Assembly: GCA_041652575.1 (NCBI GenBank)
Contig: JBAZHC010000003.1
Location: 62,001-126,000 of the forward strand
Direction: 5' to 3'
Source: Phycisphaerae bacterium
GTDB lineage: Bacteria > Planctomycetota > Phycisphaerae > Sedimentisphaerales > UBA12454
DNA: 64,000 nt
In this document: in pieces, positions 8,628-17,460 of the stretch
Position numbering within the stretch: the stretch's first letter is position 1
Layout: each line of letters begins with the position of its first letter
Notes under the pieces: generated by a model
What the model saw: the letters and a program-made list of their open reading frames with translations, nothing else
Databases searched by the model: none
What the model was told of the DNA's origin: nothing
Translations under genes and position numbers: made by a program

Positions 8628-9641
8628 ATGCCCGAAGCAATCAACAAAAATCGAACTCACACAATCATAAGCTATATCATATTATTTGTGCTTATTATTA
8701 TCTTTATCGGCATAATTACAAAGCAGAAACATTATTACGTTCCAGCCGCCCCAACCACGGCGAATACCGCTTCTGAAAACAAATCCGTAACGCCTAAAAC
8801 ACAGGACTGGCTGAACCAGCAGCTTTTCGGAGCGGATTTCAAGCCTGCAAACGAAGTGGAAAGCTACAATGCCGACAACCTCTACGAAAAAATTGACGGC
8901 AAAGCTGACCTGTACCTGCAAAACGAGTTTGTCTCGCTGCAATGCAGACGATACAGCAGTAAGCAATCGGATCAGGAATGGGCGGAAGTCTATGTTTACG
9001 ATATGGCCAAGGGCAAAAACGCATTCGCCGTTTACAGCGGCCAGAAAAGAAGAAAAAGTCAGCCTCTCGGCTGGGCGCAATTCGGATATAAGACAAAAGA
9101 TGCTGTTTATTCAGCATCAGGAAATTTTTATTTTGAAATAATATTATCATCCGACGCGAATCAGCTTTTGGACTCAGCCGAATCCGCCGCAAAGCAGCTT
9201 ACAGGTTTTGCCTTGAAAGAACCTTCCGAACCATTCGCAATAAACTTTTTCCCGAAAGATAATTTCGTTTTTGATTCACTCAAACTCATTAAAGAGGATG
9301 CTTTCGGCTGTGCAGAGATGAAAAACATCTTTACTGCCGCATATAGCATTTCCGGAAACGATATGACCGTTTTTATCGCTGATATGCCGGACAGCAGTTC
9401 GGCACAGGTTCTTTTCGATAAATATTATAACTTTTTAATAGAAAACGGCGGAACAGAACCGGCAAATAATATCGATATCCCCGGCTCGAAAGCCGTTGAA
9501 CTATTCGGCACAACCGATATAATTTTCCGATATGAAAACTATTTTGCGGGCGTTCGCGGTTCAGGACCGATTGGCAATTTGACCAATCTGGCGGTATTGT
9601 TTAAAAATAGCCTTGCCGGTACAAAAAATGGCACAAAATAA
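8628..9641 (+). CDS. DUF6599-like membrane-anchored protein
   Basis: 337 residues. One N-terminal transmembrane helix (about residues 13-32, SYIILFVLIIIFIGIITK) follows a short basic tail, so the protein is probably anchored with the bulk outside. The motif NLYEKIDGKADLYL near residue 85 is the hallmark of the DUF6599 group, which often lies beside DUF362 and ferredoxin-type proteins in planctomycetes; I assign it from memory of that motif. Function is unknown. Its last codons overlap the start of the DUF362 gene by 14 bases, indicating translational coupling. Confidence 0.65.
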   Translation: MPEAINKNRTHTIISYIILFVLIIIFIGIITKQKHYYVPAAPTTANTASENKSVTPKTQDWLNQQLFGADFKPANEVESYNADNLYEKIDGKADLYLQNEFVSLQCRRYSSKQSDQEWAEVYVYDMAKGKNAFAVYSGQKRRKSQPLGWAQFGYKTKDAVYSASGNFYFEIILSSDANQLLDSAESAAKQLTGFALKEPSEPFAINFFPKDNFVFDSLKLIKEDAFGCAEMKNIFTAAYSISGNDMTVFIADMPDSSSAQVLFDKYYNFLIENGGTEPANNIDIPGSKAVELFGTTDIIFRYENYFAGVRGSGPIGNLTNLAVLFKNSLAGTKNGTK

Positions 9642-10617
9642 GTTATCAAGAAGAGATTTCATTCTTCGCTGCACAAAGGCGGGCATCTCCGCAGCGGCAG
9701 CGGCGGTTCTGGCGGGCTTGCTTTACGAAGCCGACCCTGCAAAAATCTCTCCGCAGTCCGGCAATATTGTCGAAGCTATGAACTATTCTGTACCACCGAT
9801 TGCCGACAAAACAATGAGCATCGTAACCGGCTCCAACCGCCCTGCAACAGTTACAAAGGCCATAGAACTGCTTGGCGGTATGGAAAGGTTTATCAAGCCG
9901 GGCGAAAATGTTCTGTTGAAACCTAATGCAGGATTTGCTATGCCGCCGCGAATATGCGCCACTACGCATCCCGAACTGATTACGCAGGTAATAAAACTAT
10001 GCTATCAGGCCGGAGCAAAAAAAGTCTTTATTGCCGATAATCCCATCAATGACCCGAAAAGCTGCTTCGAACTTAGCCAAATCGCTTCTGCCGCTCAGAA
10101 AAATGGTGCTGAAATACTTCTGCCCCGGCCGGACTACTTTAAACCAATAACGCTTAAAGGAGCCGAACTTATTCATAACTGGCCTATGCTTTATAAGCCG
10201 CTCAAAAAAGTTGATAAAGTTATAGGCATTGCTATCGTAAAAGACCATAGAAGAAGTATCGCGTCAATGTCTATGAAAAACTGGTACGGCCTGCTCGGCG
10301 GCAATCGAAGTATTTTCCATCAGGATATCAATAAAATTATTGTTGAACTTGCTATGCTGATAAGACCGACACTTGTTATACTTGACGGCACAGAGACAAT
10401 GGTATCAAACGGTCCGACGGGCGGTTCGGAATCAGACCTTAAACAGACCAATACTATGATTGCAAGCTGCGACCAGGTTGCTGCCGACAGTTTCGGTGCA
10501 TCGCTGCTCGGCCTCAAGCCTGAAGAACTACCATATCTTGTCAAAGCGGAAAAACTCGGACTTGGCACGACTGATTATCAGTCGCTTAAACCTTTATATA
10601 CACAACCAAAGGCGTAA
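9628..10617 (+). CDS. Tat-exported DUF362 family protein
   Basis: 329 residues from ATG 9628. The N-terminus LSRRDFILRCTKAG is a Tat signal (S-R-R-x-F-I pattern) followed by an alanine-rich hydrophobic core. The DUF362 domain is seen in segments such as GENVLLKPNAGF, ICATTHPELITQVIKLCYQAGAKKVFI, and the later TLVILDGTETMVSNGPTGG. DUF362 proteins are often joined to 4Fe-4S domains; here the iron-sulfur part is a separate protein encoded one base downstream. The upstream gene overlaps it, so the three form one operon. The reaction is unknown; a redox or metal-handling role outside the membrane is inferred from context. Confidence 0.85.
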   Translation: MAQNKLSRRDFILRCTKAGISAAAAAVLAGLLYEADPAKISPQSGNIVEAMNYSVPPIADKTMSIVTGSNRPATVTKAIELLGGMERFIKPGENVLLKPNAGFAMPPRICATTHPELITQVIKLCYQAGAKKVFIADNPINDPKSCFELSQIASAAQKNGAEILLPRPDYFKPITLKGAELIHNWPMLYKPLKKVDKVIGIAIVKDHRRSIASMSMKNWYGLLGGNRSIFHQDINKIIVELAMLIRPTLVILDGTETMVSNGPTGGSESDLKQTNTMIASCDQVAADSFGASLLGLKPEELPYLVKAEKLGLGTTDYQSLKPLYTQPKA

Positions 10618-10618
10618 A

Positions 10619-12121
10619 ATGAAAATCACAACAACAAGAAGAATAAGTCAGATTTTCTTTTTTACTCTGTTTATCTGGCTCTGTGTTGTAACGACCATCG
10701 GCCAAAAACTCTGGCAGCATCGCGGCTGGCCTGTGAATTTTTTCCTGAATCTTGACCCGCTCGGCGTGATAGGAACAGTACTTTCAACGCACAAACTCTA
10801 CGCCTCGCTGCTTTGGTCTCTTATAACGATTATTCTTACGATTCTATTCGGCAGGTTCTTCTGCGGTCTGGTTTGTCCGTTCGGTACATTACATCAGTTT
10901 GTTTCTCATCTTGCGCACGGCAAAAAAACCTCGAAACTGATTTCGCTTCACAAATACCACAAAGCGCAGAGAATAAAATATTATATTCTTATCGTTTTTC
11001 TGATAATGGCCGCTTTCGGCGGGTCTTCGAGCCTTTTAAGCGGTTTGCTCGACCCTATACCGCTTTTTACTCGTTCGATAAATCTCCTGATTCTGCCGAT
11101 AATCGGCAGTTCCGCGAAAATCGTGGCGACCAACAGATTTTACCAGTCGTCACTGCTTACACTCGCAGTTTTCCTGATATTCGTACTTTTGAATTTCTAC
11201 AAGCCGCGATTTTTCTGTATCTACATCTGTCCATTGGGCGCTTTATTCGGCCTCATCAACAGGTTCGCGATTCTGCGAATTAACCGCAATCTTTCCAAAT
11301 GCACTGATTGTAAATTATGCGACAGCCATTGTCAGGGTTCATGCGAACCTGCCGAAACGGTAAAATTAAGCGAATGCCTGTTGTGTTTTAATTGCATCGA
11401 CGATTGCAAATTTAACGCCGTCGATTTCAGTACGGCTGAATCTGAAACTATCCAGATGTCACCTGACCTGTCACGGCGAGGCTTGGTAGCGGCAGCGTTT
11501 ACAGGACTGCTTACCCTGCCCGCATTAAGACTTTTCGGCGCCTCATATAAGGACAGCAATTTAATCCGGCCGCCCGGAGCGATACCTGAAAAGGATTTTC
11601 TAAAACGCTGCCTCAAATGCGGCCAGTGTATGCGGCTATGTCCGAGTAATGTAATTCAGCCGGCAGGTTTGGAAGCCGGTCTTGAAAATCTCTGGACGCC
11701 TGTAATGAACAATCGTATCGGCACAAGCGGCTGTCAGCTCAACTGCGTAGCGTGCGGCTATATCTGCCCTACAGCGGCGATTAAACCGCTTACGCTGGCC
11801 GAAAAACTCGGCAAAGGCGATTTCAGCGATAAAGGCCCCGTTAAAATCGGTACGGCATTCGTAGACAGGTCGAAATGTCTGCCCTGGGCGTACGGCATAC
11901 CCTGTCTCGTTTGTCAGGAAAACTGTCCGGTCAGTCCCAAAGCTATTTATACACAGCCGGGCGATGATAAACAAAATGAGACAGCGATTTTGCGGCCTTA
12001 TGTAGACCCGCAGCGATGCATCGGCTGCGGAATTTGTCAGCATGAGTGTCCCGTCGGCTCAAAAGGTGCTATAATAGTAACCCCTGACGGACAAAGCAGG
12101 GAAAATAAGTTCTTTTTGTAA
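10619..12121 (+). CDS. NapH/NapG-like membrane polyferredoxin with internal Tat-like segment
   Basis: 500 residues from ATG 10619, one base after the DUF362 stop. Residues 1-215 are NapH-like: four or so transmembrane helices and the cytoplasmic CGLVCPFG and CIYICPLG motifs. Two cysteine clusters follow (228-238 and 253-263, the second CLLCFNC plus C). Residues 284-304 (LSRRGLVAAAFTGLLTLPAL) look like a complete Tat signal in mid-protein. After it come four more clusters in a NapG-like domain: 331-341 (CLKCGQC), 372-383, 420-436 and 467-477 (CIGCGIC). The order suggests a fusion of NapH and Tat-exported NapG, moving electrons from the quinone pool to the outside for DUF362 or aldo/keto reductase partners. 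Confidence 0.85.
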   Translation: MKITTTRRISQIFFFTLFIWLCVVTTIGQKLWQHRGWPVNFFLNLDPLGVIGTVLSTHKLYASLLWSLITIILTILFGRFFCGLVCPFGTLHQFVSHLAHGKKTSKLISLHKYHKAQRIKYYILIVFLIMAAFGGSSSLLSGLLDPIPLFTRSINLLILPIIGSSAKIVATNRFYQSSLLTLAVFLIFVLLNFYKPRFFCIYICPLGALFGLINRFAILRINRNLSKCTDCKLCDSHCQGSCEPAETVKLSECLLCFNCIDDCKFNAVDFSTAESETIQMSPDLSRRGLVAAAFTGLLTLPALRLFGASYKDSNLIRPPGAIPEKDFLKRCLKCGQCMRLCPSNVIQPAGLEAGLENLWTPVMNNRIGTSGCQLNCVACGYICPTAAIKPLTLAEKLGKGDFSDKGPVKIGTAFVDRSKCLPWAYGIPCLVCQENCPVSPKAIYTQPGDDKQNETAILRPYVDPQRCIGCGICQHECPVGSKGAIIVTPDGQSRENKFFL

Positions 12122-12162
12122 AAAACTGAATTTGTAATTATAAATTTTCGGAGAAAAAACTT

Positions 12163-13395
12163 ATGAAGAACGAAAAAATAGATAGAAGAACATTTTTCAA
12201 ATCCGCCGCCGGCGCCGGTATTGCCGCAGCTTTTGCGTCCGGAAGTGTTTTATCCGCCGCGGTCGATGCCAACAAACCCGCCGAACCAAACAAGCCTGCA
12301 AAACAAACCTATCCACAGGTTCCAAGAAGGAAATTTGGAAGAACAGATATCACAATCCCTGCTTTATCGCTTGGCGCAATGTTTGACACTGTTGACAACC
12401 AGATAATCCTGTATAAAAGTCTGCAATGGGGCGTCAATTACTGGGATACCGCTAACGGTTACGCCGGCGGCAAAAGCGAAGAAGGTATAGGAATGTTCTT
12501 TGCTAAAAATCCTGATAAGCGAAAAGATGTATTCATAGTTTCCAAGGCCTCTGGTGCAAATGACTCTGCTTCACGCACCGAACGACTCCAGACTTCCTTC
12601 CAAAGAATGAATACGAAATATGTCGATTTGTATTATGGCGTACACGGGATGGATAAGCCCTCGGATTTGAACGACAATCTAAAGCAATGGGCCGCCGACG
12701 CAAAGGCCAAAGGTCTCATCAGGTATTTCGGCTTCAGTACGCATAGAAATATGACAGAGTGTCTATTGGCGGCCTCGAAGGTGGACTGGATTGACGCGAT
12801 TATGACCAGTTATAATTTCCGACTAATGCAGGACCCGCAGTTTATAGCTGCCGTTGACGCCTGCAAAGCGGCCGGCATCGCCCTGATTGCGATGAAAACT
12901 CAGGGAGGACGCTCGGACGTTGAAGACGAAAAACCGCTCGACAAGCACTTTCTCGAAAAAGGTTTCACAGAAGGCCAGGCCAAGATTAAAACTATTCTTC
13001 AGGACGACCGGATTTGTTCCGCCTGTGTAGGTATGAGAAGCGTGGCACATCTGACCTCAAACGTTGCCGCAGTTCTGGACAAGACAGAAATAAGCAAAAG
13101 CGATTTGGATTTTATGGGCAGCTACGCCAAACAGACATGCAGCGGATATTGCAATGCCTGTACTGCCTGCGCGACAGCAGTTCCTCAAATGCCTTATGTA
13201 AGCGATGTGATGCGTTCGCTGATGTATCATCGTAAATACGGCGATGTGAAACTCGCTAAAGAGCTTTTCGCTCAGACCTGCTCGAAGGTAAACTGCAAAA
13301 TCAGTTCGGTCGATTTCAGTGCCGCTGAAAATATTTGCCCCAATGGCAATAAAATCGGCAAATTGATGCTCGAAGCGGAAAAACTGTTGGCATAG
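12163..13395 (+). CDS. Tat-exported aldo/keto reductase with C-terminal Cys cluster
   Basis: 410 residues. Tat signal RRTFFKSAAGAGIAAAFASG at residues 8-27, then a proline/lysine linker and a TIM-barrel aldo/keto reductase domain beginning RRKFGRTDITIPALSLG. The catalytic tetrad is visible: Asp in YWDTANGY with its Tyr, Lys in FIVSKASG, and His in YYGVHGMD. Near the C-terminus YCNACTACATAVP resembles the ferredoxin-like tail found in planctomycete members of this group. Export of a nicotinamide-dependent fold is unusual, so the cofactor may be bound before export or may not be NADPH. A GGAG lies 10 nt before the ATG. It closes the redox operon. Confidence 0.88.
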   Translation: MKNEKIDRRTFFKSAAGAGIAAAFASGSVLSAAVDANKPAEPNKPAKQTYPQVPRRKFGRTDITIPALSLGAMFDTVDNQIILYKSLQWGVNYWDTANGYAGGKSEEGIGMFFAKNPDKRKDVFIVSKASGANDSASRTERLQTSFQRMNTKYVDLYYGVHGMDKPSDLNDNLKQWAADAKAKGLIRYFGFSTHRNMTECLLAASKVDWIDAIMTSYNFRLMQDPQFIAAVDACKAAGIALIAMKTQGGRSDVEDEKPLDKHFLEKGFTEGQAKIKTILQDDRICSACVGMRSVAHLTSNVAAVLDKTEISKSDLDFMGSYAKQTCSGYCNACTACATAVPQMPYVSDVMRSLMYHRKYGDVKLAKELFAQTCSKVNCKISSVDFSAAENICPNGNKIGKLMLEAEKLLA

Positions 13396-13398
13396 AAC

Positions 13399-14307
13399 CT
13401 ATTGTCCGAAAGTTACTTCGATTATTTCATCGAAATTCGGTGCGTAGCCCTGCCACGCCTTTAACGGCAGTCCGTCTCGCAGAATAACCACAACCGGCGT
13501 TTCCACGAGCCATTTTTTTGCATCGCTCAGCCTGCCGCGATTTACGTGACTATCCGGCGGAACCAATTGCAGGTCTCCCTCTTCGTAAGGCGGCATTTCA
13601 ATAAACGCCATATCGACATTATTGCCTTTAAGGTCCTTATACATCTTCTCGTATCCAGGCATCGCCTCCCGGCAGGTAGGACAGTCGTTATGGTACATAA
13701 GCACAACCCACTCGCCGCTTTGCAGCCGGTCTGAAATATCTACATATTTAAGCAGCGGCCAAACTTCCTGATTTGTCCACTGTTTGACTTCAAGCACTTC
13801 ATATTTCTCGCTAACCATCGGCGGCTTGTTTGTGATAAGCACATATTCAATTACAGGCAGCAAAATAAAAGTCGGTATCGCAACAGCGAAAAAATGAACG
13901 GCCCTGGGCCACGGCGGAGGGAATAACTTTAAATCTTTTGGCCTGAAAAATGCAAGCAGTATGAATATTGGGACATCCATTGCAAAAAATGTAATCCATG
14001 GATTTACTTTAACCATACCAAAACAGCCGCAGGATTCGGCCCCAATTAATCCCTTATATAATGTAACGACAATAAACCCGGCAAAAGAAATTAAGGCAAG
14101 CAGCCAGCCCGCCTTCCTGAACAAACCGCATACAAGCCAGATGCCAAGACCAAGTTCAAGCGGTATCTGAATAAGGAAAAACTCCCACGACTCCCAGAAC
14201 CCTTTGCTGATTATCGGCTCGGTGAGCAACTGTTGAATCTTCATCGCTGCTGCGAACAGCAAAATCACCCCTGCTATCCACATTACTATGATATTCGCTT
14301 TTTTCAT
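13399..14307 (-). CDS. MauE/DoxX-like membrane protein fused to thioredoxin-like domain
   Basis: 302 residues. The first 150 residues hold four transmembrane helices, with the segment GLIGAESCGCFGMVKVNPW that is typical of MauE-type proteins (a Cys-x-Cys in the loop). After one more membrane helix (HFFAVAIPTFILLPVIEYVLI) the C-terminal half is a thioredoxin-like fold with the active site YHNDCPTCREAMPG. The protein probably carries thiol-disulfide exchange across the membrane, as MauE and vitamin K epoxide reductase-like proteins do. It converges on the aldo/keto reductase gene with three bases between stop codons, next to exported redox proteins that may be its clients. Confidence 0.78.
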   Translation of the reverse strand: MKKANIIVMWIAGVILLFAAAMKIQQLLTEPIISKGFWESWEFFLIQIPLELGLGIWLVCGLFRKAGWLLALISFAGFIVVTLYKGLIGAESCGCFGMVKVNPWITFFAMDVPIFILLAFFRPKDLKLFPPPWPRAVHFFAVAIPTFILLPVIEYVLITNKPPMVSEKYEVLEVKQWTNQEVWPLLKYVDISDRLQSGEWVVLMYHNDCPTCREAMPGYEKMYKDLKGNNVDMAFIEMPPYEEGDLQLVPPDSHVNRGRLSDAKKWLVETPVVVILRDGLPLKAWQGYAPNFDEIIEVTFGQ

Positions 14308-14352
14308 ATATTCCTTATTACGGCTAAATCGGATTATTTATTTAATTTATTA

Positions 14353-15732
14353 CTATTTACCAAAGAAAGGCACAAAAACTATGCAAACAAACGCGATAAT
14401 AAGAGTAACTAAAGTAACGATTGTTCCAATTTTCAGCCATTCAACAAAGTTCAGCTTGATTTTCCGCTGTTTTTCAAGCATACCTATTGCAATAATATTT
14501 GCGGTAGAGCCTATCGCGGTCAAATTGCCGCCAAGACAGGCGCCAAACAGCAGACACCACCACAAAGGCCTCAGAGTCATATGCGTCATCTGTAAATTTT
14601 TTACCACCGGTACAAACGAAGCTACCACAACCGTATTATCCAGAACCCCTGACAGAATGCCGCTGGAGAAAATTGTGACCCCGCACAATAATCGGTCATC
14701 TCCGCCGGTACTGTGCATAAGCCGTTCGGCAAAAAATTGTGCAACGCCGGAGGATTGCATCACGCCGGCTTGTACAAAAAGGAACATAAAAAACAACAAA
14801 GAGCCCCATTCGACTCCATTTTCGATATAATTTATGGCTCTTGCGCGATGCAGAAATATGACAAATCCGGCGAAAACTATCGGGGTGATTATAAGAAGAG
14901 TGTTGTTCTCAAGACCTAATAAAATTTCCAGTCTTTTATGCAAGGCTATAATTAAAAGCATTACAGTGAAAATAATAAGGCTTGTCTGTTTTTCGGCATC
15001 AAAACGCATCGAATGTCTCGCCAGTATCTCTGTGCGTTTGGCTTTAAGTTTGGAAGAAAGCTCTTTTATGTAATTTCGATACCACAGACCAAGAACGAAA
15101 ACGGAAATCACAAGAAGGAAAACTGAAATAGGCAATGCGTGAGTCAGAAAATCTTCAAAACTAAGTTTTCCTCTTAAAGCTATGATAATACCTATAGGAT
15201 TGCCGAATAACGTCGCGGCTGAGCCGATATTGGTCGCAAGAACGGAGGAAATAATTAATGGAACAGGATTGATTTCAAGTAAATCGCAAAGCTCAAGGAT
15301 GATAGCCATTATAACCACGATGGAAGCGGCCTCTCCCGTAAAACCGGAAAAAACGGCTGACAGCACCATTATCATTATAAACATTCTCATCCCGCCGAGA
15401 TTTCTGGTTTTCAATATGGCACTTACCAGCCACTCAAACAACCCGGAATCTTTCATAGAGGCAACGACAATCATCATACCCACAAGGAAAAAAATCACAT
15501 CCAGCGAGGCATACTGAATGAATTGTTCCATATCTATGCTGTGAATCAGGAAAAGCACGCCGCTGCCGACAAATAAAAAGCCCAATCTTAAATCCCAGAA
15601 AAGCAGTGTGCCGAGAATAGAGACTGAAAAAACGCCGACGATTGCTGCCTGCTGATTGGTTAATCCTGCAAAGTGACCCAGAAAAGCAAAGAGTAAAGGC
15701 AGCAAAATCAGAAGTAAAAGTTTTTTCAACAT
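14353..15732 (-). CDS. SLC13/ArsB/NhaD-type ion permease
   Basis: 459 residues with about eleven hydrophobic segments. The pattern fits the ion transporter superfamily of ArsB, NhaD and citrate permeases: SSVLATNIGSAATLFGNPIGIIIALRG in the first half and FGACLGGNLTAIGSTANIIAIGM in the second are the two inverted-repeat substrate-binding hairpins with N-x-G and G-x-T features. The ion cannot be told from sequence alone; sodium/proton exchange or arsenite export are both possible, and no ars gene is adjacent. The ATG is six bases after the stop of the SDR gene, so the two are probably co-transcribed. Confidence 0.85.
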   Translation of the reverse strand: MLKKLLLLILLPLLFAFLGHFAGLTNQQAAIVGVFSVSILGTLLFWDLRLGFLFVGSGVLFLIHSIDMEQFIQYASLDVIFFLVGMMIVVASMKDSGLFEWLVSAILKTRNLGGMRMFIMIMVLSAVFSGFTGEAASIVVIMAIILELCDLLEINPVPLIISSVLATNIGSAATLFGNPIGIIIALRGKLSFEDFLTHALPISVFLLVISVFVLGLWYRNYIKELSSKLKAKRTEILARHSMRFDAEKQTSLIIFTVMLLIIALHKRLEILLGLENNTLLIITPIVFAGFVIFLHRARAINYIENGVEWGSLLFFMFLFVQAGVMQSSGVAQFFAERLMHSTGGDDRLLCGVTIFSSGILSGVLDNTVVVASFVPVVKNLQMTHMTLRPLWWCLLFGACLGGNLTAIGSTANIIAIGMLEKQRKIKLNFVEWLKIGTIVTLVTLIIAFVCIVFVPFFGK

Positions 15733-15738
15733 ATAATT

Positions 15739-16503
15739 TTACGCCCGCATATATAAACCGCCGTTGACAGCGATATATTCGCCGGTGATAAAAGATGCCG
15801 CATCGCTTGAAAGAAACAGAATTGCCTTCGCCACATCTTCCGCTTTGCCGTTTCGACCCAGCGGAGTTTGCTGAGCGACCTGTGCCCGCCTTTCGGGCGT
15901 ACTGAACTGCTCGTGGAATCTCGTCTCAATCAGCCCGGGCAAAACAGAATTAACTCTTATGCCGAAAGGAGCAAACTCCTTTGCCATTGCTATCGTCATT
16001 GTTGCGACCGCCGCTTTTGCAGAGGCATAAATCCCTCCGCCGCCTGCCCCGCCATTATGCCCTGCGATTGAACCGATATTAATTATACAGCCCTTCGACT
16101 TCTTTAATCCTTCCAGCCCCGCCTGCGTTGCGAGCAGGACGCTTTTAACGTTTGTGTCAAAGGCATCATCCAAATATTCCTCCGTCGCATCGGCAAAAAA
16201 CTGCCGGGCTATAAGAGAACCTGCGTTATTGACAAGAATGTCGATTCCGCCGGTTTGGCTTATAAAATCCTGTATTAGCGTTGTTACCTGTTTTTTATCC
16301 CGCATATCCGCCTTGAGCAGACAGCCGCTCGAATACTCCTTAACTTCGGCCAGTGTTTTTTCGCCGCCCTGCGGTGTTCTGAAATAATGTACGCCGACAA
16401 AACACCCCTGCTGAGCGAACATCTTTGCCGTTGCGGCACCTATCCCGCTGCTCGAACCGGTAACTAAAACCTTTTTACCTTTTAAATCTTCGTAAATCAT
16501 CAT
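15739..16503 (-). CDS. SDR-family oxidoreductase (FabG-like)
   Basis: 254 residues, a classical short-chain dehydrogenase/reductase. The Rossmann motif TGSSSGIG is near residues 16-23, NNAG near 91-94, and the catalytic Ser (GSIAGHN), Tyr and Lys (YASAK) are all present. The C-terminal FLSSDAASFITGEYIAVNGG is typical for 3-oxoacyl-ACP reductase-like and sugar/alcohol dehydrogenase members. The substrate cannot be assigned. Two ATGs (16503 and 16500) are adjacent. Downstream is the permease gene and upstream a REP repeat pair. Confidence 0.88.
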   Translation of the reverse strand: MMIYEDLKGKKVLVTGSSSGIGAATAKMFAQQGCFVGVHYFRTPQGGEKTLAEVKEYSSGCLLKADMRDKKQVTTLIQDFISQTGGIDILVNNAGSLIARQFFADATEEYLDDAFDTNVKSVLLATQAGLEGLKKSKGCIINIGSIAGHNGGAGGGGIYASAKAAVATMTIAMAKEFAPFGIRVNSVLPGLIETRFHEQFSTPERRAQVAQQTPLGRNGKAEDVAKAILFLSSDAASFITGEYIAVNGGLYMRA

Positions 16504-16517
16504 TATTCCTTTTTATA

Positions 16518-16544
16518 TTTAGCCCCCAGTTCCACTGGGGGTTT
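16518..16544 (+). repeat. REP element A
   Basis: Hairpin CCCCCAGT-TCC-ACTGGGGG (stem arms 16523-16530 and 16534-16541), flanked by TTTAG on the left and TTT on the right. It belongs to the same family as elements B, C and D around the RAYT gene and is in plus orientation. Confidence 0.75.
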
Positions 16545-16557
16545 CTTTTACCATTTC

Positions 16558-16594
16558 ACGGCGGGTTTAAACCCCCGGTAAAACCGGGGGCTAA
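16558..16594 (-). repeat. REP element B with an adjoining half element
   Basis: Hairpin CCCCCGGT-AAA-ACCGGGGG (arms 16572-16579 and 16583-16590); read on the minus strand it begins TTAGC and ends TTTAA as the other copies do. Directly before it, ACGGCGGGTTT at 16558-16568 equals the right half of element C, suggesting a truncated extra copy. Confidence 0.72.
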
Positions 16595-16632
16595 TTATTT
16601 TCAAGAAATCTTCATAAACTATTGAAATATTT

Positions 16633-17418
16633 CTATTTTTTTGCGACATCATTATATAGCAGATAAATCTTCTCATCCAACATCTTTTTCATGCATTCTC
16701 TCAATACATACTCAAGCTCATACAATGTTGGCAATTGGCCTTTAACCTCATCGCTTATTATAACCCTGCCATGTACCATTTTAGAACGAAGATCATATAA
16801 TTTTTCTATATCCTTATATTCACATCGAGTCTTACACTCTAAAAATTTAGAGACCCTTGTACATATTGTTCTTGTGGCCCCTCCCATAGTCTCGTTTGAA
16901 AAAAGAGACTCAATAGCAGCCATCAAAAAGATAAAAGTATCTATCATTTTTCCCGAGAGAAATCCTCTGAACATGAAATATATGGCATTATGAGTTCTGT
17001 TTGAGATAGTACTCATCTCCTTCAGATTGGAGAATCGACTATTTATAACCCTTAAATCCTCAAAAGTGTATAGCTCAACTTCTGGTGAAATATAATGCGT
17101 AGTTTCATTAAGTAGTCTACAAAGAGTAGCATCTTCTTTACACAAACGATATTTTATAAAAAGACGAGAAAGTTTACAAATTTTGAATGAGAGTATTAAA
17201 ATGTTTATTTCTTCTTTATACTTGGTCAAGTCCGGATTTTCAGCGACCAAAGCCCAAGGCTGAAATTCCATAACATGAATGTCCCGCTTTGAAAAAAGAT
17301 CTACTTTCGGTAATTCATTATGAGCATCAAAACAACGTAATGCATATCTCCCCCCTTCAAAAACAAATTCTCGCAAATCTTGATAATTAAAATCAAAAAG
17401 TGGCATTACTATTCGCAT
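16633..17418 (-). CDS. HEPN-domain-like protein (Apea-like)
   Basis: 261 residues, cytoplasmic, without signal or membrane segment. The C-terminal half matches the pattern of Apea-like HEPN domains: a helix FIFLMAAIESLFS at 162-174, then YDLRSKMVHG with Arg211-x4-His216, the R-x4-6-H motif that forms the active site of HEPN ribonucleases. HEPN proteins of this type occur in toxin, phage-defence and RNA-processing settings; which applies here is unknown. The N-terminal 130 residues are not recognised. The gene is A+T-rich and lies between REP elements B and C beside a RAYT gene, which suggests acquisition as a passenger. Confidence 0.6.
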   Translation of the reverse strand: MRIVMPLFDFNYQDLREFVFEGGRYALRCFDAHNELPKVDLFSKRDIHVMEFQPWALVAENPDLTKYKEEINILILSFKICKLSRLFIKYRLCKEDATLCRLLNETTHYISPEVELYTFEDLRVINSRFSNLKEMSTISNRTHNAIYFMFRGFLSGKMIDTFIFLMAAIESLFSNETMGGATRTICTRVSKFLECKTRCEYKDIEKLYDLRSKMVHGRVIISDEVKGQLPTLYELEYVLRECMKKMLDEKIYLLYNDVAKK

Positions 17419-17428
17419 TTTAGAATTC

Positions 17429-17457
17429 CAAACCCGCCGTTAAACGGCGGGCTAAAT
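17429..17457 (-). repeat. REP element C
   Basis: Hairpin CCCGCCGT-TAA-ACGGCGGG (arms 17433-17440 and 17444-17451). Read on the minus strand it starts TTTAGC and ends GTTT, the family's asymmetric flanks. It sits just 3' of the RAYT gene. Confidence 0.78.
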
Positions 17458-17460
17458 ATA

